From: Streptomyces sp. NRRL F-5122
GTDB taxonomy: Bacteria; Actinomycetota; Actinomycetes; Streptomycetales; Streptomycetaceae
NCBI RefSeq assembly: GCF_001507435.1
Contig: NZ_LMWH01000246.1
Span: 1 to 64,000 of the forward strand
Length of the DNA stretch: 64,000 bases
Reading direction: 5' to 3'
In this document: piece by piece, positions 8,661-16,774 of the stretch
How positions within the stretch are numbered: position 1 is the stretch's first letter
Layout of the letters: each line of letters starts with the position of its first letter
Program-made: the position numbers and the translations under genes
Notes under the pieces: model-generated
The model's input: only the letters and a program-made list of their open reading frames with translations
Told to the model about the DNA's origin: nothing
Database searches by the model: none

Positions 8661-9872
8661 TCATGAGCCGACGGTCACCGTGAAGCGCCGCGGGTTCCCG
8701 TCGTTCGCGGTGCCCGACACGTCCGGCTGACCGTCAGGGCGGACGTCGTCGTAGGGGAACGCATAACCGATCGGTGAGTTGGCGTGCACCACCCGCGCCC
8801 ACTGGTTGGTCACCGAGCCCTGGTAGTAGTCGGCGCTGCCGGCACCGTTCGGCTGGTCGGGGTGGGTGAGCATCAGTGAGCGGTTGAAACCGGCGGCGAG
8901 TCGGGCGAGGAGGCCCTTCTTGTCGTCGGGGTCACCCGGGTTGTTGGCGAACGGGCCGTGGTTGCAGGTGAAGACGTCCTTCGAGGTGGGCTTGGCGAAG
9001 GAGTGCCCCCCGGTGAAGGTGAGCGTGTCACCGCTGACCCGGCCGGTGAACACACCGCGTCCGCCCTGCAGATCGATCCTGAGGTCGGCCGCACGGTACT
9101 TCTGCCAGACCTCGTCGATGTAGGAGCTCCACAGGTCGCGGAACGGCATCCTGTCGGGCTGGTCGAAGTAGGGCGCCATGAGGTTCTGCGGAGAGATGAC
9201 GCGCAGGACCTCTCCGCCCGTGCCGCGGACCACGAGCCGGTCCCACGGCTGCCCGTCCCGCGCGGCCTGCGCCGTGAGGTCGGCGGCGATCCTGCCCACC
9301 GCGCCGTCGGGCAGGGGAGCGACGGTGTGCGTGGCGTCGCCTTCCAGGGTGAGCCCGATCGGGAGCGCGGTCACCAGGTCGACATAGCTGATGTTCGCGT
9401 ACAGCTGGGCGGAGTTGAAGGTGAACTCACAGAACGACCAGGTCTTGCCGTAGTTGGCGTCGGCGGGTGTCGCGAAGGCCGGCTCGACCAGGGCGGGGCC
9501 CGGGTTGAGGAAGAAGGCGAGGGTGTCGTCGCGCACGAAGTAGATCCGGGCGCCGTACATCTGAGGAAGAGTCAGCACCGTGGCCGGGGAACCCGCCGGT
9601 CCGAGCGGGATGGAGCAGTCGACGGGCAGCGGGGTCTGCGGGGCGGGCGGGGAGGTCGGCCGGTAGACGCTGCCGTCGGCCCGCAGCAGCATCCAGGCGC
9701 CGGTCGACTGCTCGTGCCCGGTGACGTACGCCCGGACCGTGCCCGGTAACGAGGCGTTGTGCAGGGCGAGTTGGCAGGTCGCGGGAGCCGCTTGGGCGAT
9801 GCCGGAGGCGAGTGCGCCGATCCCCGTCGAGGCGGCGGCGGCTCCGGTCAGAAACACACGACGCGATATCAC
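8661..9872 (-). CDS. Secreted GH64 beta-1,3-glucanase (laminaripentaose-producing type)
   Basis: The 403-residue protein opens with a twin-arginine-like signal peptide (SRRVFLTG, hydrophobic core, AQA cleavage site near residue 28). The mature part reads as glycoside hydrolase family 64. The catalytic Glu in FCEFTFN and the Asp in NISYVD are 16 residues apart, the spacing I recall for Glu154/Asp170 of the S. matensis enzyme. GH64 enzymes cut beta-1,3-glucan chains of fungal walls into pentasaccharides. GTG 9872 follows AGGAG. The gene is monocistronic, with a LacI-type palindrome 109 bases upstream, and faces its presumed repressor. Confidence 0.88.
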   Translation of the reverse strand: MISRRVFLTGAAAASTGIGALASGIAQAAPATCQLALHNASLPGTVRAYVTGHEQSTGAWMLLRADGSVYRPTSPPAPQTPLPVDCSIPLGPAGSPATVLTLPQMYGARIYFVRDDTLAFFLNPGPALVEPAFATPADANYGKTWSFCEFTFNSAQLYANISYVDLVTALPIGLTLEGDATHTVAPLPDGAVGRIAADLTAQAARDGQPWDRLVVRGTGGEVLRVISPQNLMAPYFDQPDRMPFRDLWSSYIDEVWQKYRAADLRIDLQGGRGVFTGRVSGDTLTFTGGHSFAKPTSKDVFTCNHGPFANNPGDPDDKKGLLARLAAGFNRSLMLTHPDQPNGAGSADYYQGSVTNQWARVVHANSPIGYAFPYDDVRPDGQPDVSGTANDGNPRRFTVTVGS

Positions 9873-9980
9873 GAGGCGTCTCCTGGGGGTGTGGGGGGAG
9901 CGCAGGGGCGGCCGTGGGGGGCGTGTCCCTGCGGAGCTCCACTGTTCCCAGGGGCGGTTGAGGCGTCAAGAGTTATGACT

Positions 9981-9992
9981 GAGAGCGCTCTC
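9981..9992. promoter_or_regulatory. LacI-type operator before the GH64 glucanase gene
   Basis: GAGAGCGCTCTC is a perfect 12-base palindrome in the 254-base gap upstream of the glucanase gene. It matches 11 of 12 bases with the site before the adjacent lacI-type gene. It is likely the operator of that repressor. Confidence 0.65.
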
Positions 9993-10126
9993 GAAAATTG
10001 TCCGCCTTCAAGAACCGACGGTGCTCGCCGATGGGCGCGGGCGGCAGGACGGCGTCGAATGCCGAACGGGCAGAGATGCGCGAGGCGGGGGTTCCCGGCC
10101 TGCGCACCTGGACGACCGGGACTTCG

Positions 10127-10927
10127 TCAGCCCTGGCCGGGCTCCTGCGGTGCGCTCGTGATGACCGCGAACCGAGCTCCGTACGGATCGGAGAGTCGCG
10201 CGATGCGGCCCACTCCCTGCACATCCGTCGGGGGCATCAGGACGGTGCCGCCGCGCTCCTGAGTCGCGCGTGCGACGGCGTCGGTGTCGGTGGCCTCGAA
10301 GTACGGCAGCAGGTATGCGCCCGACTCCGGATCCACGGGATCGTCGGCCTGCGGTACGAGTCCGCCGAACCCGGTCTCCGGGCTGCCGCCGTCCGGGTTG
10401 ATGCAGGTGTACGTACCGCCGGGGAAGGGCACGCCCTCGGTCTCCCAGCCCAGCACCTTCCGGTAGAACGCGGCGGCGCGGGCGATGTCCGGTGTGAACA
10501 GCTCGATCCAGCACAGTGAGCCCGGCTCCCCGGCCACGTCGACCCCCTGGGTCCGCCCCGGCTGCCAGATGCCGAAGGGCACACCGGCGGTGTCGGCGAG
10601 GATGGCCATGCGGCCCTCGCCCAACACGTCCATGGGCCGGAGCAGCACGCTGCCGCCCGCCTGCTCGGCGGCCTTGGCGGTGGCCTCGGCGTCGGTGCTC
10701 CGGAAGTAGACGGTCCAGGACGGCGCGCCCTGTTCGGAGGTGGTCTGCATACCGCCGGCGACGGTCCTTCCGTCGAGCTGGAAGAAGCCGTAGCCCCCGG
10801 AGCCGGGTCCCGCCGACCGGAACTGCCAGCCGAAGAGATCACGGTAGAAGGAGATGGCCCCGTCGATGTCGGAGGTGCCGACATCCAGCCAGTTCGGGGC
10901 GCCGTTGACAAAACGGGTCGTGAGCAT
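10127..10927 (-). CDS. Two-domain VOC (glyoxalase/bleomycin-resistance) family protein
   Basis: The 266-residue protein is a tandem of two vicinal-oxygen-chelate domains (about residues 5-125 and 135-255). Each starts with a W-x-[DE]-x-x-T-x-D pattern (PNWLDVGTSDIDGAISFY; LCWIELFTPDIARAAAFY) and ends with a DPxGxxF-like segment (GARFAVI). Such Streptomyces proteins are often annotated as hydroxylases, but the activity is not established. Metal-ligand histidines are not obvious, so it may bind rather than turn over a ligand. ATG 10927 follows AAGGA. The gene stands alone. Confidence 0.82.
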   Translation of the reverse strand: MLTTRFVNGAPNWLDVGTSDIDGAISFYRDLFGWQFRSAGPGSGGYGFFQLDGRTVAGGMQTTSEQGAPSWTVYFRSTDAEATAKAAEQAGGSVLLRPMDVLGEGRMAILADTAGVPFGIWQPGRTQGVDVAGEPGSLCWIELFTPDIARAAAFYRKVLGWETEGVPFPGGTYTCINPDGGSPETGFGGLVPQADDPVDPESGAYLLPYFEATDTDAVARATQERGGTVLMPPTDVQGVGRIARLSDPYGARFAVITSAPQEPGQG

Positions 10928-11181
10928 GACTGCATCCTTCGAGGTTCCCGTTGCCTGCACTGCCGAGTCTTGCACTGCGCACCGGCGTGCGCTGCCGGGA
11001 CGGCGCGAAAGTCCACGTACGCGGGGGCCGACGCACGCCGCCGGTGTCCGGCGAAGTTTCTCCGCGCGCCGCCGTGCGCGGGCCGGCCGGCACGGGACAT
11101 CATCGGGTGCTGCGGGAACCCCGGACGGGCCGTTGATCACGCGTTGATCGAACGTTTGTCGCCGAGCGACACGATTTCGCC

Positions 11182-11433
11182 ATGCACATCGAAGCGATCA
11201 CCGCGTCCGACATCGCCTGGCAGGAGCAGGCGCTGTGCGCGCAGACGGGGGCAGACTTCTTCTTCCCCGAGCCCGGCAGCTCGGTGCGGGAGGCGAAGCG
11301 CATCTGCGCGCTGTGCGACAGCCGCTCCGCGTGCCTGGAGTACGCGCTCGCCAACGACGAACGGTTCGGGGTCTGGGGCGGGCTGTCCGAGAAGGAGCGG
11401 CTGCGTCTGCGGCGGTCGGAGGAGAACGGATGA
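11182..11433 (+). CDS. WhiB-like (Wbl) iron-sulfur transcription factor
   Basis: The 83-residue protein has the four cluster-binding cysteines of the family: Cys19, Cys42, Cys45 and Cys51 (the CxxC-x5-C part lies in ICALCDSRSAC). The GVWGG turn (residues 63-67) and a basic C-terminal tail (KERLRLRRS) follow. Wbl proteins bind a [4Fe-4S] cluster and usually work by contacting the principal sigma factor. ATG 11182 opens a monocistronic gene. I recall a wbl gene at the equivalent S. coelicolor position, but cannot assign which paralogue this is. Confidence 0.92.
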   Translation: MHIEAITASDIAWQEQALCAQTGADFFFPEPGSSVREAKRICALCDSRSACLEYALANDERFGVWGGLSEKERLRLRRSEENG

Positions 11434-11619
11434 GATCCACCGGTCCGGCGATGGGTACGGGGGTGCCGTCGAGGGTCGGTGAGCGCGGCGGCGAGGCCCG
11501 CGCGGGCCTCGCCGCCGGACCCGGCGGGCGTCCCTGAAGACCGCCGGGTACGAAGCCGGGTCGTGGCCCGCGCCGTCCGTCCGGATGCGCAGCGGGGCGC
11601 CCGGGACGATCCTGGAGGT

Positions 11620-11835
11620 ATGTCCGGAAGGGCCCCTGTCATCGTTCATCCGCCGTCCGGCACCGGTGGCCGTCGGGTGACCACGCGCGGGGAGAGCCTG
11701 GGGATGGCCTTCTCCGACGAGGACCTGATCGAGTTCCTCGGCCGCGCCGGGCTGCCCGATGCCGAGGACGTGCTCGACGATCCGTCGTGGGTCAAGTGGC
11801 GCGGCGCGGACGCACACCACTACGAGGCGGCGTAG
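11620..11835 (+). CDS. Small acidic protein of unknown function
   Basis: The 71-residue product is not one I recognise. Its C-terminal half (MAFSDEDLIEFLGRAGLPDAE then DPSWVKWRG) looks like a short folded helical unit with conserved-style aromatic residues. The N-terminal half is Gly/Arg-rich. ATG 11620 has GGAGG only one base upstream, which is too close to be ideal, so initiation at the internal ATG 11704 (MAFSDED, 43 residues) is a serious alternative. It follows the wbl gene by about 190 bases. Confidence 0.5.
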   Translation: MSGRAPVIVHPPSGTGGRRVTTRGESLGMAFSDEDLIEFLGRAGLPDAEDVLDDPSWVKWRGADAHHYEAA

Positions 11836-11989
11836 CGGCCGACCGCAATGAGGCGGCCGCAGGAGACGCGCATCGTCGGGGCGCGCCGTGGTGACGGCGT
11901 GCGCCGGCCGACCCGCGTGCGCAGGAGCGTGCCCGGGGGTGCGCCGCCCCCGCGTCGGCGCGGATCGGGCCGACCGGGGACCTTTGCGC

Positions 11990-12457
11990 TCAGTCCGTGC
12001 TGACGGGGGCCAGTACGGCGAGCGTCTCATTGGCCTGGCGCAGCGCGAGCTCCAGGGTGAGAGGCGGATGCAGGGTGCCGCTTCCGTCGGGCGGCACGAT
12101 CCACTCCACCGAGCCCGCCGACCGGTACGGCGGGGGCGTCGCGACCCATGAACCCTTGCTCGCGTGGCGGACGTCGGCCCCGGTCCAGTGGCCGGCGGGG
12201 TCCGGCGGCACGAAGAAGCCCACCCGGTGCGCCGCCGAGTCCACCAGGGTCGGTCCGGGGGTCTGCAACGGGGCGTACCACAGGATGTCCAGCGCGAGCA
12301 GACCCAGTTGCCGGGGGACGCTCACCACGTCCCAGTGGCGCCCGGCCTCCAGGAGCACGGTGCCCTCACCGCGTTCCCACTCCCGCTTGCACGCCTGCGG
12401 GTCCGGCGCGGCGGCGGCCAGCCACTCCACGCCCTGCATCCACATCGCATTCCTCAT
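11990..12457 (-). CDS. Hypothetical protein, possible primase/polymerase-fold relative
   Basis: The 155-residue protein is rich in tryptophan and proline (WDVVSVP, GLLALDILWYAP, RVGFFVPPDPAGHW, SVEWIVPPDGSGTLHPP). The pattern resembles short Streptomyces proteins that look like fragments of the N-terminal bifunctional primase-polymerase fold, but no catalytic acidic motif stands out, so I make no functional claim. ATG 12457 or ATG 12445 (after GAGGAA) may be the start. It is monocistronic and is followed on the same strand only by distant genes. Confidence 0.6.
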   Translation of the reverse strand: MRNAMWMQGVEWLAAAAPDPQACKREWERGEGTVLLEAGRHWDVVSVPRQLGLLALDILWYAPLQTPGPTLVDSAAHRVGFFVPPDPAGHWTGADVRHASKGSWVATPPPYRSAGSVEWIVPPDGSGTLHPPLTLELALRQANETLAVLAPVSTD

Positions 12458-12699
12458 GACCCGCTCCAGGGGCGCCACCCGGCGACCAGGCGTCCGACAG
12501 GGACAGCGCCGGTCGCGGGTCCGGGAGGGGACGCGCAACCGGCATATTCATGCTGATAGATAATTCCACCCCGAGGAAAGGGTGGCGCGGCCTGGCGATT
12601 AGTGCTGAAACGTTCTGCCTCTGCATTGACGTTCCTGCCGTCGGCCACCAACCGTGCCGGGGCCGACGGCACTTGCGCGGCGCTGCGCCGCGCACGGGG

Positions 12700-13674
12700 T
12701 CACGCCCGGCCCCGCCCCGCCATCCGTGCCTTGCGGGCCGCGAGCTTCTCGTCGAACTTCGCCGCCTCGGCGTCCAGTCCGCCCATGAACATGCCCAGTT
12801 CCTCCTGGGCGCGGCACCCCTCGGGGCCGAGGCCGTCGATCTCCATGACCTTCAGGAAGCGCAGTACGGGCTGGAGCACGTCGTCGTGGTGGATGCGCAG
12901 GTTGTAGACCTCGCCGATCGCCATCTGCGCCGCGGCGCGCTCGAAGCCGGGAATGCCGTGGCCCGGCATCCGGAAGTTCACGACGACGTCCCGGACCGCC
13001 TCCATGGTCATGTCGGGGGCGATCTCGAACGCGGCCTTGAGGAGATTCCGGTAGAAGACCATGTGGAGGTTCTCGTCGGTCGCGATACGGGCCAGCATCC
13101 GGTCGCAGACCGGGTCGCCGGACTGGTGGCCGGTGTTGCGGTGCGAGATGCGGGTCGCCAGCTCCTGGAACGCGACATACGCGACGGAGTGCAGCATCGA
13201 GTGACGGTTGTCCGACTCGAAGCCCTCGCTCATGTGCGACATGCGGAACTGTTCCAGCTTGTCGGGGTCGACCGCGCGGGACGCGAGCAGGTAGTCGCGC
13301 ATGACGATGCCGTGCCGCCCTTCCTCGGCGGTCCAGCGGTGCACCCAGGTGCCCCAGGCGCCGTCGCGGCCGAAGAGCGTGGCGATCTCGTGGTGGTAGC
13401 TGGGGAGGTTGTCCTCCGTCAGAAGGTTCACCACCAGGGCGATCCGGCCGATTTCGGTCACCTTGGACTGGTCCTTCTCCCAGGCCGCGCCGTCCTCGAA
13501 GAAGCCGGGGAAGTTGCGGCCGTCGGTCCAGGGCACGTACTCGTGCGGCATCCAGTCCTTGGCCGCCTTCAGATGGCGGTTCAGTTCCCTTTCGACCACT
13601 TCCTCCAGTGCGTACAGCAGCCGGGCGTCGGTCCAGACGGAGGCGCTGTCGAGGCGGGAAGAAGTGATCGTCAT
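12700..13674 (-). CDS. Acyl-ACP desaturase (diiron, stearoyl-ACP desaturase family)
   Basis: The 324-residue protein is a helical diiron oxygenase of the soluble acyl-ACP desaturase (DesA/FA_desaturase_2) type. Two iron motifs are clear: EEGRH in TAEEGRHGIV and DENLH in TDENLHMVFY. A further Glu in LTEDNLPSYHHE likely completes the site. It should introduce a double bond into membrane fatty acids using ferredoxin and oxygen. ATG 13674 follows GGAG. The gene is monocistronic. Three tandem operator-like repeats lie 44-88 bases upstream, so control by a TetR-type lipid regulator is likely, though none is encoded next to it. Confidence 0.9.
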   Translation of the reverse strand: MTITSSRLDSASVWTDARLLYALEEVVERELNRHLKAAKDWMPHEYVPWTDGRNFPGFFEDGAAWEKDQSKVTEIGRIALVVNLLTEDNLPSYHHEIATLFGRDGAWGTWVHRWTAEEGRHGIVMRDYLLASRAVDPDKLEQFRMSHMSEGFESDNRHSMLHSVAYVAFQELATRISHRNTGHQSGDPVCDRMLARIATDENLHMVFYRNLLKAAFEIAPDMTMEAVRDVVVNFRMPGHGIPGFERAAAQMAIGEVYNLRIHHDDVLQPVLRFLKVMEIDGLGPEGCRAQEELGMFMGGLDAEAAKFDEKLAARKARMAGRGRA

Positions 13675-13717
13675 AGGAACTCCAGGGGGACACTGAGGTA
13701 AACCGGCGTACCGGAAC

Positions 13718-13762
13718 CTACGGGATCGTAGGCTACGAAGCCGTAGGTTACGAACCCGTAGG
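13718..13762. repeat. Three tandem 15-base operator-like repeats before the desaturase
   Basis: Three units start at 13718, 13733 and 13748, exactly 15 bases apart. Each is CTACG-N4-CGTAG (the third begins TTACG), so each is an inverted repeat in itself. The first extends to a perfect CCTACG-GGAT-CGTAGG at 13717-13732. The array lies just upstream of the desaturase start. The form suits cooperative binding of a TetR-family dimer. Confidence 0.65.
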
Positions 13763-13897
13763 TTAAGCGCGCTGTAAGGCCAGTTGCTCCACCGGTGCCC
13801 GTGCGGGTCTCCGCCACCGGTTCCGGCCCCGTTTTCGGGCATGGCGAACTCCCGTGCGGCGTAGGCCCCACGGGTGTGACGGACGCGGAGACAGCGG

Positions 13898-14674
13898 TCA
13901 GACGTACAGCTCCCGCATGCGCACCGAGAGGCATGTCACGCAGCCCTCGAGCTTCTCGAACTCGCTGATGTCCACGACCACCGGCTCGTGGCCGAGGTCG
14001 GCGAGCAGTTCCGCCGTCTTGGGGGCGCTGGCCGCCATCAGCAGTCTGCCCCCGCCGAGGACCACGACGTGCGAACCGGACTCCTCCGGGACCGGCAGGA
14101 AACGCGGGAAGAGCGCGGGTTTGTCCACCAGCGGCACATGACCGATGACGGTGCCGTCGGGCAGCGCGGTGACCGCCGACTTCAGATGCAGCACCCGGGT
14201 GACCGGTACCGAGACGACCCGGGCGCCCAGTGGTTCGAACACGGCGCGCACCTGCTGGACGGCGGCCGCGTTGGTGCGTTCGCTGCGGCCGACGTAGAGG
14301 GTGTCGTCGACCTTCAGCACGTCACCGCCGTCGAGAGTGCCCGGCTCCCAGATCCAGTTCACCGAGCAGCCGAGGCGGGCCACCGCCTCCTCGACCCCGT
14401 CGGTCTCGTCGCGTCGTGACTCAGCCCCGGGCCGGGCGATCAGGGCGACGTTCCTGTACATCACGACCGTGTCCTCGACGAACACCGAGTCGGGGCAGTC
14501 GTCGGCGGGATCCACCTCGATCGTCTCCCAGCCGTGCGTACGCAGCGCCTCGCCGTACGCCTCCCACTGCTCGAGCGCGAGATCGGGATCGACCTTCTCC
14601 CGCTCGATGTGGGTCACCAGTCCATCGGCGAGGCGTGGGCTGGGTCGGCGGATGAGGGCCTTCTTGCTGGGCAC
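13898..14674 (-). CDS. ddaH: Dimethylarginine dimethylaminohydrolase (dimethylargininase)
   Basis: The 258-residue length equals the DDAH proteins I recall from S. coelicolor. It hydrolyses N-methylated arginines to citrulline and methylamines in the cytosol. The amidinotransferase-fold motifs are present: DDCPDSVFVED, LDGGDVL, a His in VLHLKSAV (about residue 162) and the nucleophile Cys248 in VTCLS at the C-terminus. The start is GTG 14674 with GGAG upstream; in-frame ATGs further upstream would add non-conserved residues. Arginine deiminase relatives are longer. It lies between the desaturase and the ABC-F gene without sharing an operon. Confidence 0.9.
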   Translation of the reverse strand: MPSKKALIRRPSPRLADGLVTHIEREKVDPDLALEQWEAYGEALRTHGWETIEVDPADDCPDSVFVEDTVVMYRNVALIARPGAESRRDETDGVEEAVARLGCSVNWIWEPGTLDGGDVLKVDDTLYVGRSERTNAAAVQQVRAVFEPLGARVVSVPVTRVLHLKSAVTALPDGTVIGHVPLVDKPALFPRFLPVPEESGSHVVVLGGGRLLMAASAPKTAELLADLGHEPVVVDISEFEKLEGCVTCLSVRMRELYV

Positions 14675-14787
14675 GTGGGACTCCGTCTCGGCTGAAAGTT
14701 TGCCCGCCATCATGCAGGCCGGGAACCCGGGGACAAAGCCCCGGGTTCCGGCTGTCGCCTGCCCGATACACGGGCCGCCAATCGTGT

Positions 14788-16425
14788 TCACGGGCGACGG
14801 TCGGGATCTCCGAGTGCCTCGGGAGAGGTCTCCTTGAGCTCTCCGTCGAGCAGCACCATACGGGTGATCCCGATCGACTCCAGGAACGGGATGTCGTGGC
14901 CGGCCACGATCAGCGCTCCCTCGTAGGACTCCAGGGCCGTGGTGAGCTGCCGCACGCTCGCCATGTCGAGGTTGTTCGTCGGTTCGTCGAGGATCAGCAG
15001 TTGCGGCGCGGGCTCGGCGAGCATCAGTGCGGCCAGGGCGGCGCGGAAGCGCTCGCCGCCCGAGAGCGTCCCGGCCGGCTGGTCGGCCCGCGCGCCACGG
15101 AACAGGAAGCGGGCCAGCCGGGCCCGGATCCGGTTGTTGGTGGCCCCCGGGGCGAACCGCGCCACGTTCTGCGCCACCGTCAGCGTGTCGTCGAGGACGT
15201 CCAGCCGTTGCGGCAGCAGACGCATCGGGACGTGCGCGGTGGCCTCGCCCGCAAGCGGTGCCAGCTCGCCCGCGATCGTGCGCAGCAGGGTGGTCTTGCC
15301 CGCCCCGTTGCGCCCCACCAGACCGATCCGCTCGGGACCTCGCAGCTCGAAGGTGCCCTCCACGCGCGCTCCGTAGGTCAGCTCCAGATCCCTGAGCGTC
15401 AGCACGGACCGCCCCAAGGGCACCGCCGTGTACGGCAGATCGATCCGGATCTCGTCGTCGTCCCGTACCGCCTCGACGGCTTCGTCGAGGCGTTCCCTGG
15501 CGTCGGCGAGCCTCTCCTCGTGCATGATGCGGTGCTTGCCGGCGGATTCCTGCGCCGCCCGCTTGCGCGCCCCCATGACGATCTTCGGTTCACGCTTCTG
15601 GTCCCACATCTTCTGGCCGTACTTCTTGCGGCGGGCCAGCTTGACCTGGGCGTCGACCAGTTCGCGCTTCTGCTTGCGGAAGTCGGCCTCGGCCGCGCGC
15701 ACCGTGCGCTCCGCCGCCTCCTGCTCCACGGCCAGCGCCTGTTCGTACGCCGAGAAGTTGCCGCCGAACCAGGTGACCTCCCCGGAGCGCAGATCCGCGA
15801 TCTGGTCGACCCGGTCCAGAAGCTCCCGGTCGTGACTGACCACGACCATGACCCCCGACCACGCCTCGACCGCCGCGTACAGACGCCGGCGCGCGTACAG
15901 ATCGAGGTTGTTGGTGGGCTCGTCCAGCAGCAGCACGTCGGGCCGTCGCAGCAGCAGAGCGGCCAGCCGCAACAGGACGGACTCGCCCCCGGAGACCTCG
16001 CCGATGGTGCGGTCGAGACCGATGTGGCCGAGGCCGAGTTCGCCGAGCGTCGCCTCGGCGCGCTCCTCCACGTCCCAGTCGTCGCCGATGGCGGTGAAGT
16101 GCTCCTCGGACACGTCGCCCGCCTCGACGGCGTGCAGTGCCCGGCGTGTCGCGGCGATGCCGAGCGCCTCGTCGACCCTCAGGGAGGTGTCGAGGGTGAC
16201 GTTCTGCGGGAGAAGGCCGACGTCGCCGGTGACGCGCACCGCTCCGGCGGACGGCACGAGTTCGCCGGCGATCAGTTTCAGCAGGGTGGACTTGCCCGAT
16301 CCGTTGACGCCGACGAGTCCCGTCCTGCCGCCGTTGAACGCGATCTGGAGGTCGTCGAAGACGGACGTCCCGTCGGGCCAGGAGAAGGACAGGGACGTGC
16401 AGGTGAGTGAGGGGGTCTGTGACAT
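14788..16425 (-). CDS. ABC-F family ATPase (ribosome-acting, possible antibiotic resistance type)
   Basis: The 545-residue protein has two ABC nucleotide-binding domains and no membrane segments. Walker A is GVNGSGKST and GRNGAGKTT; signatures are VSGGE and LSGGE; Walker B is LLLDEPTNNLDL and LILDEPTNNLDM. A charged linker (about residues 220-310, Lys/Arg-rich) joins them and would reach into the ribosomal E site in this family. ATG 16425 is the first good start. The long leader with inverted repeats suggests attenuation, as for known resistance ABC-F genes. A second ABC-F gene in this window (38404) is a different subfamily. The drug or stress is not shown. Confidence 0.9.
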   Translation of the reverse strand: MSQTPSLTCTSLSFSWPDGTSVFDDLQIAFNGGRTGLVGVNGSGKSTLLKLIAGELVPSAGAVRVTGDVGLLPQNVTLDTSLRVDEALGIAATRRALHAVEAGDVSEEHFTAIGDDWDVEERAEATLGELGLGHIGLDRTIGEVSGGESVLLRLAALLLRRPDVLLLDEPTNNLDLYARRRLYAAVEAWSGVMVVVSHDRELLDRVDQIADLRSGEVTWFGGNFSAYEQALAVEQEAAERTVRAAEADFRKQKRELVDAQVKLARRKKYGQKMWDQKREPKIVMGARKRAAQESAGKHRIMHEERLADARERLDEAVEAVRDDDEIRIDLPYTAVPLGRSVLTLRDLELTYGARVEGTFELRGPERIGLVGRNGAGKTTLLRTIAGELAPLAGEATAHVPMRLLPQRLDVLDDTLTVAQNVARFAPGATNNRIRARLARFLFRGARADQPAGTLSGGERFRAALAALMLAEPAPQLLILDEPTNNLDMASVRQLTTALESYEGALIVAGHDIPFLESIGITRMVLLDGELKETSPEALGDPDRRP

Positions 16426-16774
16426 ACGGGCCTCGCGGTTGCTGGGAGTGGACAAAGGCAACGCGTGTGAGACACCGCAAAGGGGCGACGGTCCGGGAAC
16501 GGGAAACGGCCCCGAACCGGAGGACGGACGGCTCGAACGCCGAGGTCGCACACGACGCACACAGGCGCGGACAGCGCTGTGTGACGCGGTGTCTCATGAC
16601 CTCAGACGAGCAACGTCCTTCTCCTATCGACGGCAACAGGACCGCTGAACACCGTAGGAACGGGTACGAGGAGTGTCAACGGATTAAAACCCGCATCACG
16701 ACCCCTGTCCGGCCCCGCGGCCACTGTGTGCGCGGACCGGACGGCTCCCCCCGAACCGTGCGCCAGGAGGCCTC
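16426..16774 (-). promoter_or_regulatory. 349-base leader/intergenic region of the ABC-F gene with a long-range inverted repeat
   Basis: No convincing gene was found here. TGAGACACCGC (16468-16478) and its exact complement GCGGTGTCTCA (16586-16596) can pair across 107 bases in the leftward transcript. An ATG of a short leftward reading (MRHRVTQRC) lies within the outer arm. This could be an attenuator that senses stalled ribosomes. The right end (16690-16774) should hold the promoter of the rightward GPP34 gene. Confidence 0.4.

Noticed and set aside
13718..13762. CRISPR-like appearance of the three 15-base repeats
   Set aside because: There are no unique spacers; units are contiguous, short and imperfect. 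They sit in a promoter and have operator symmetry.
16437..16596. Leftward reading starting MRHRVTQRC before the first ABC-F gene as a leader peptide gene
   Set aside because: It runs on through the ABC-F gene in another frame without a nearby stop, so it is not a normal short leader peptide. Only the RNA structure is kept as a finding.
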